Assembly: GCA_945937975.1 (NCBI GenBank)
Contig: CAMEUD010000024.1
Span: forward strand, 1 to 13,720
Reading direction: 5' to 3'
DNA from: an uncultured Clostridia bacterium
Lineage (GTDB): Bacteria > Bacillota > Clostridia > Christensenellales > UBA1242
Length of the DNA: 13,720 nt
Position 1 is the first letter of the stretch. Each line of letters opens with the position of its first letter. The position numbers and the translations under genes were made by a program. The notes beneath the pieces are model-generated. The model had not been told where the DNA came from, searched no databases, and was given only the letters and a program-made list of their open reading frames with translations. This document shows positions 13,315-13,720 of this stretch, in pieces.

Positions 13315-13581
13315 CTGTGCGACTGAGTCGATAAGCAACACATATATAACTCTATAGATTTTTCACTCCACCAAAGCAACCTTACATCACTTAGCACACA
13401 AGTTTAATGTTGCTACCGTCAGGTCCTCACATGGTTCGCAAGTGGTCTAATGCATAAGACCTTGATTTCAACATGAAAAATAAACAAAATATATAAATGC
13501 GTGCAAACCTTGTCAGTTGGTCAACTCTACATATAGTGGATTGTAGATACAAGGAACCACTAACTCCCCGTTTAGCACAGC
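13315..13581 (-). ncRNA. ffs: Signal recognition particle RNA, large type with Alu domain
   Basis: Read on the minus strand this is an SRP RNA of about 267 nucleotides. The two ends pair (CTGTGC with GCACAG). The Alu domain follows the 5' end, with the conserved GGGGAG and the two loops seen in Bacillus scRNA (GTAGTGGTTCC-like and TACAATCCAC stretches near 13510-13570). The S-domain tip reads GAACCATGTGAGG, then a hairpin ACC-TGAC-GGT (13424-13415), then AGCAAC. This corresponds to the standard GAACCATGTCAGG-TCC-GGAA-GGA-AGCAGC, so the apical tetraloop is TGAC rather than GGAA. The 3' part ends with ATCGACTCAGTCGCACAG and seven T. It is the scaffold for Ffh in membrane-protein targeting, and the Alu domain implies elongation arrest or HBsu binding. 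The ends are estimated from pairing and the promoter. Confidence 0.93.
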
Positions 13582-13587
13582 AAAAGT

Positions 13588-13616
13588 ATTATAAACAATA
13601 AAAAAATAAAAATCAA
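13588..13616 (-). promoter_or_regulatory. Promoter of the SRP RNA
   Basis: On the minus strand TTGATT (13616-13611), a 17-base spacer and a perfect TATAAT (13593-13588). Transcription should begin near 13581, matching the paired 5' end of the RNA. Confidence 0.8.
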
Positions 13617-13624
13617 CAATATAT

Positions 13625-13653
13625 TTGCATTTTTTTAAGTTATTTAATACAAT
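13625..13653 (+). promoter_or_regulatory. Candidate promoter of the gene at the right edge
   Basis: TTGCAT (13625-13630), a 17-base spacer and TACAAT (13648-13653), about 18 bases before the ATG at 13671. It is divergent from the SRP RNA promoter, with the two -35 boxes only eight bases apart. Confidence 0.5.
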
Positions 13654-13670
13654 AATAAAAAGGGGAAACG

Positions 13671-13720
13671 ATGGAACAAGATAAAACTAATGCAACCAGA
13701 TTTATTGATGCTTATAACAA
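13671..13720 (+). CDS. Start of an unidentified gene, cut by the window end
   Basis: An ATG preceded by AGGGGAAACG, a plausible ribosome site, opens a frame beginning MEQDKTNATRFIDAYN that runs off the window. Sixteen residues are too few to assign a family. Confidence 0.6.
   Translation, partial: MEQDKTNATRFIDAYN

Noticed and set aside
13411..13430. Plus-strand reading of the SRP tip, which contains GTCAGGTCC, suggesting a plus-strand SRP RNA
   Set aside because: The full Alu domain, the paired ends, the promoter and the terminator all fit only the minus strand; the plus-strand match is the complement of the ACC-TGAC-GGT hairpin.
1..13720. CRISPR array, transposase, integrase or phage genes
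   Set aside because: No regularly spaced repeats, no terminal inverted repeats and no recombinase-like protein were seen in any frame. I also saw no tRNA-like cloverleaf, judged by eye only.

Overview
The window is strongly AT-rich bacterial DNA. It uses the standard bacterial code: TGA is a stop in several genes and Trp is TGG. Spaced GGAG/AGGAG ribosome sites, TTGACA/TATAAT-type promoters with 16-18 bp spacers, and a large SRP RNA with an Alu domain all point to a low-GC Bacillota, probably a gut-type Clostridia or a relative. This assignment is an inference; no species can be named from the sequence alone.

Layout. (1) 2-4617, plus strand: a tightly packed operon of an unrecognised C-terminally anchored membrane protein, a small Smr-like protein, an unusual fusion of the GlmU acetyltransferase domain to phosphoglucosamine mutase GlmM, an M14 zinc peptidase and an M19 dipeptidase. 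Most of these genes overlap. The theme is cell-wall amino sugar synthesis plus probable muropeptide turnover. (2) 8320-4700, minus strand: two tandem ABC ATPases and one ABC-2-like permease with a very large external domain. A TetR-family regulator (8521-9078) is divergent from them, and the shared intergenic region carries a perfect palindrome and a repeated operator-like element. (3) 9917-9319, minus strand: a 72-residue protein resembling the tail of a polymorphic toxin, overlapping by 4 bases a DUF4279-like protein that may be its immunity partner. Next to it is a short decayed reading frame. (4) 10078-12062, plus strand: a short-chain dehydrogenase followed by a serine-palmitoyltransferase-like alpha-oxoamine synthase. 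These are the right two activities for the first two steps of sphingoid base synthesis. (5) 12507-12124, minus: a DUF1828-like protein. (6) 12609-13271, plus: uracil-DNA glycosylase. (7) 13581-13315, minus: SRP RNA. (8) 13671 to the end, plus: the first codons of an unknown gene.

Convergent transcription units are separated by compact hairpins flanked by A-runs and T-runs on both sides (4652-4685, 12066-12098, 13271-13304), which can terminate from either direction.

The strongest candidates for something new are the GlmU(acetyltransferase)-GlmM fusion, which joins two consecutive steps of UDP-GlcNAc synthesis and lacks the uridylyltransferase domain, and the sphingoid-base-like SDR/SPT pair in a Bacillota background. 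Secondary points are two apparently leaderless genes, a TGAC tetraloop in the SRP RNA, and a stand-alone toxin-tail/immunity pair.
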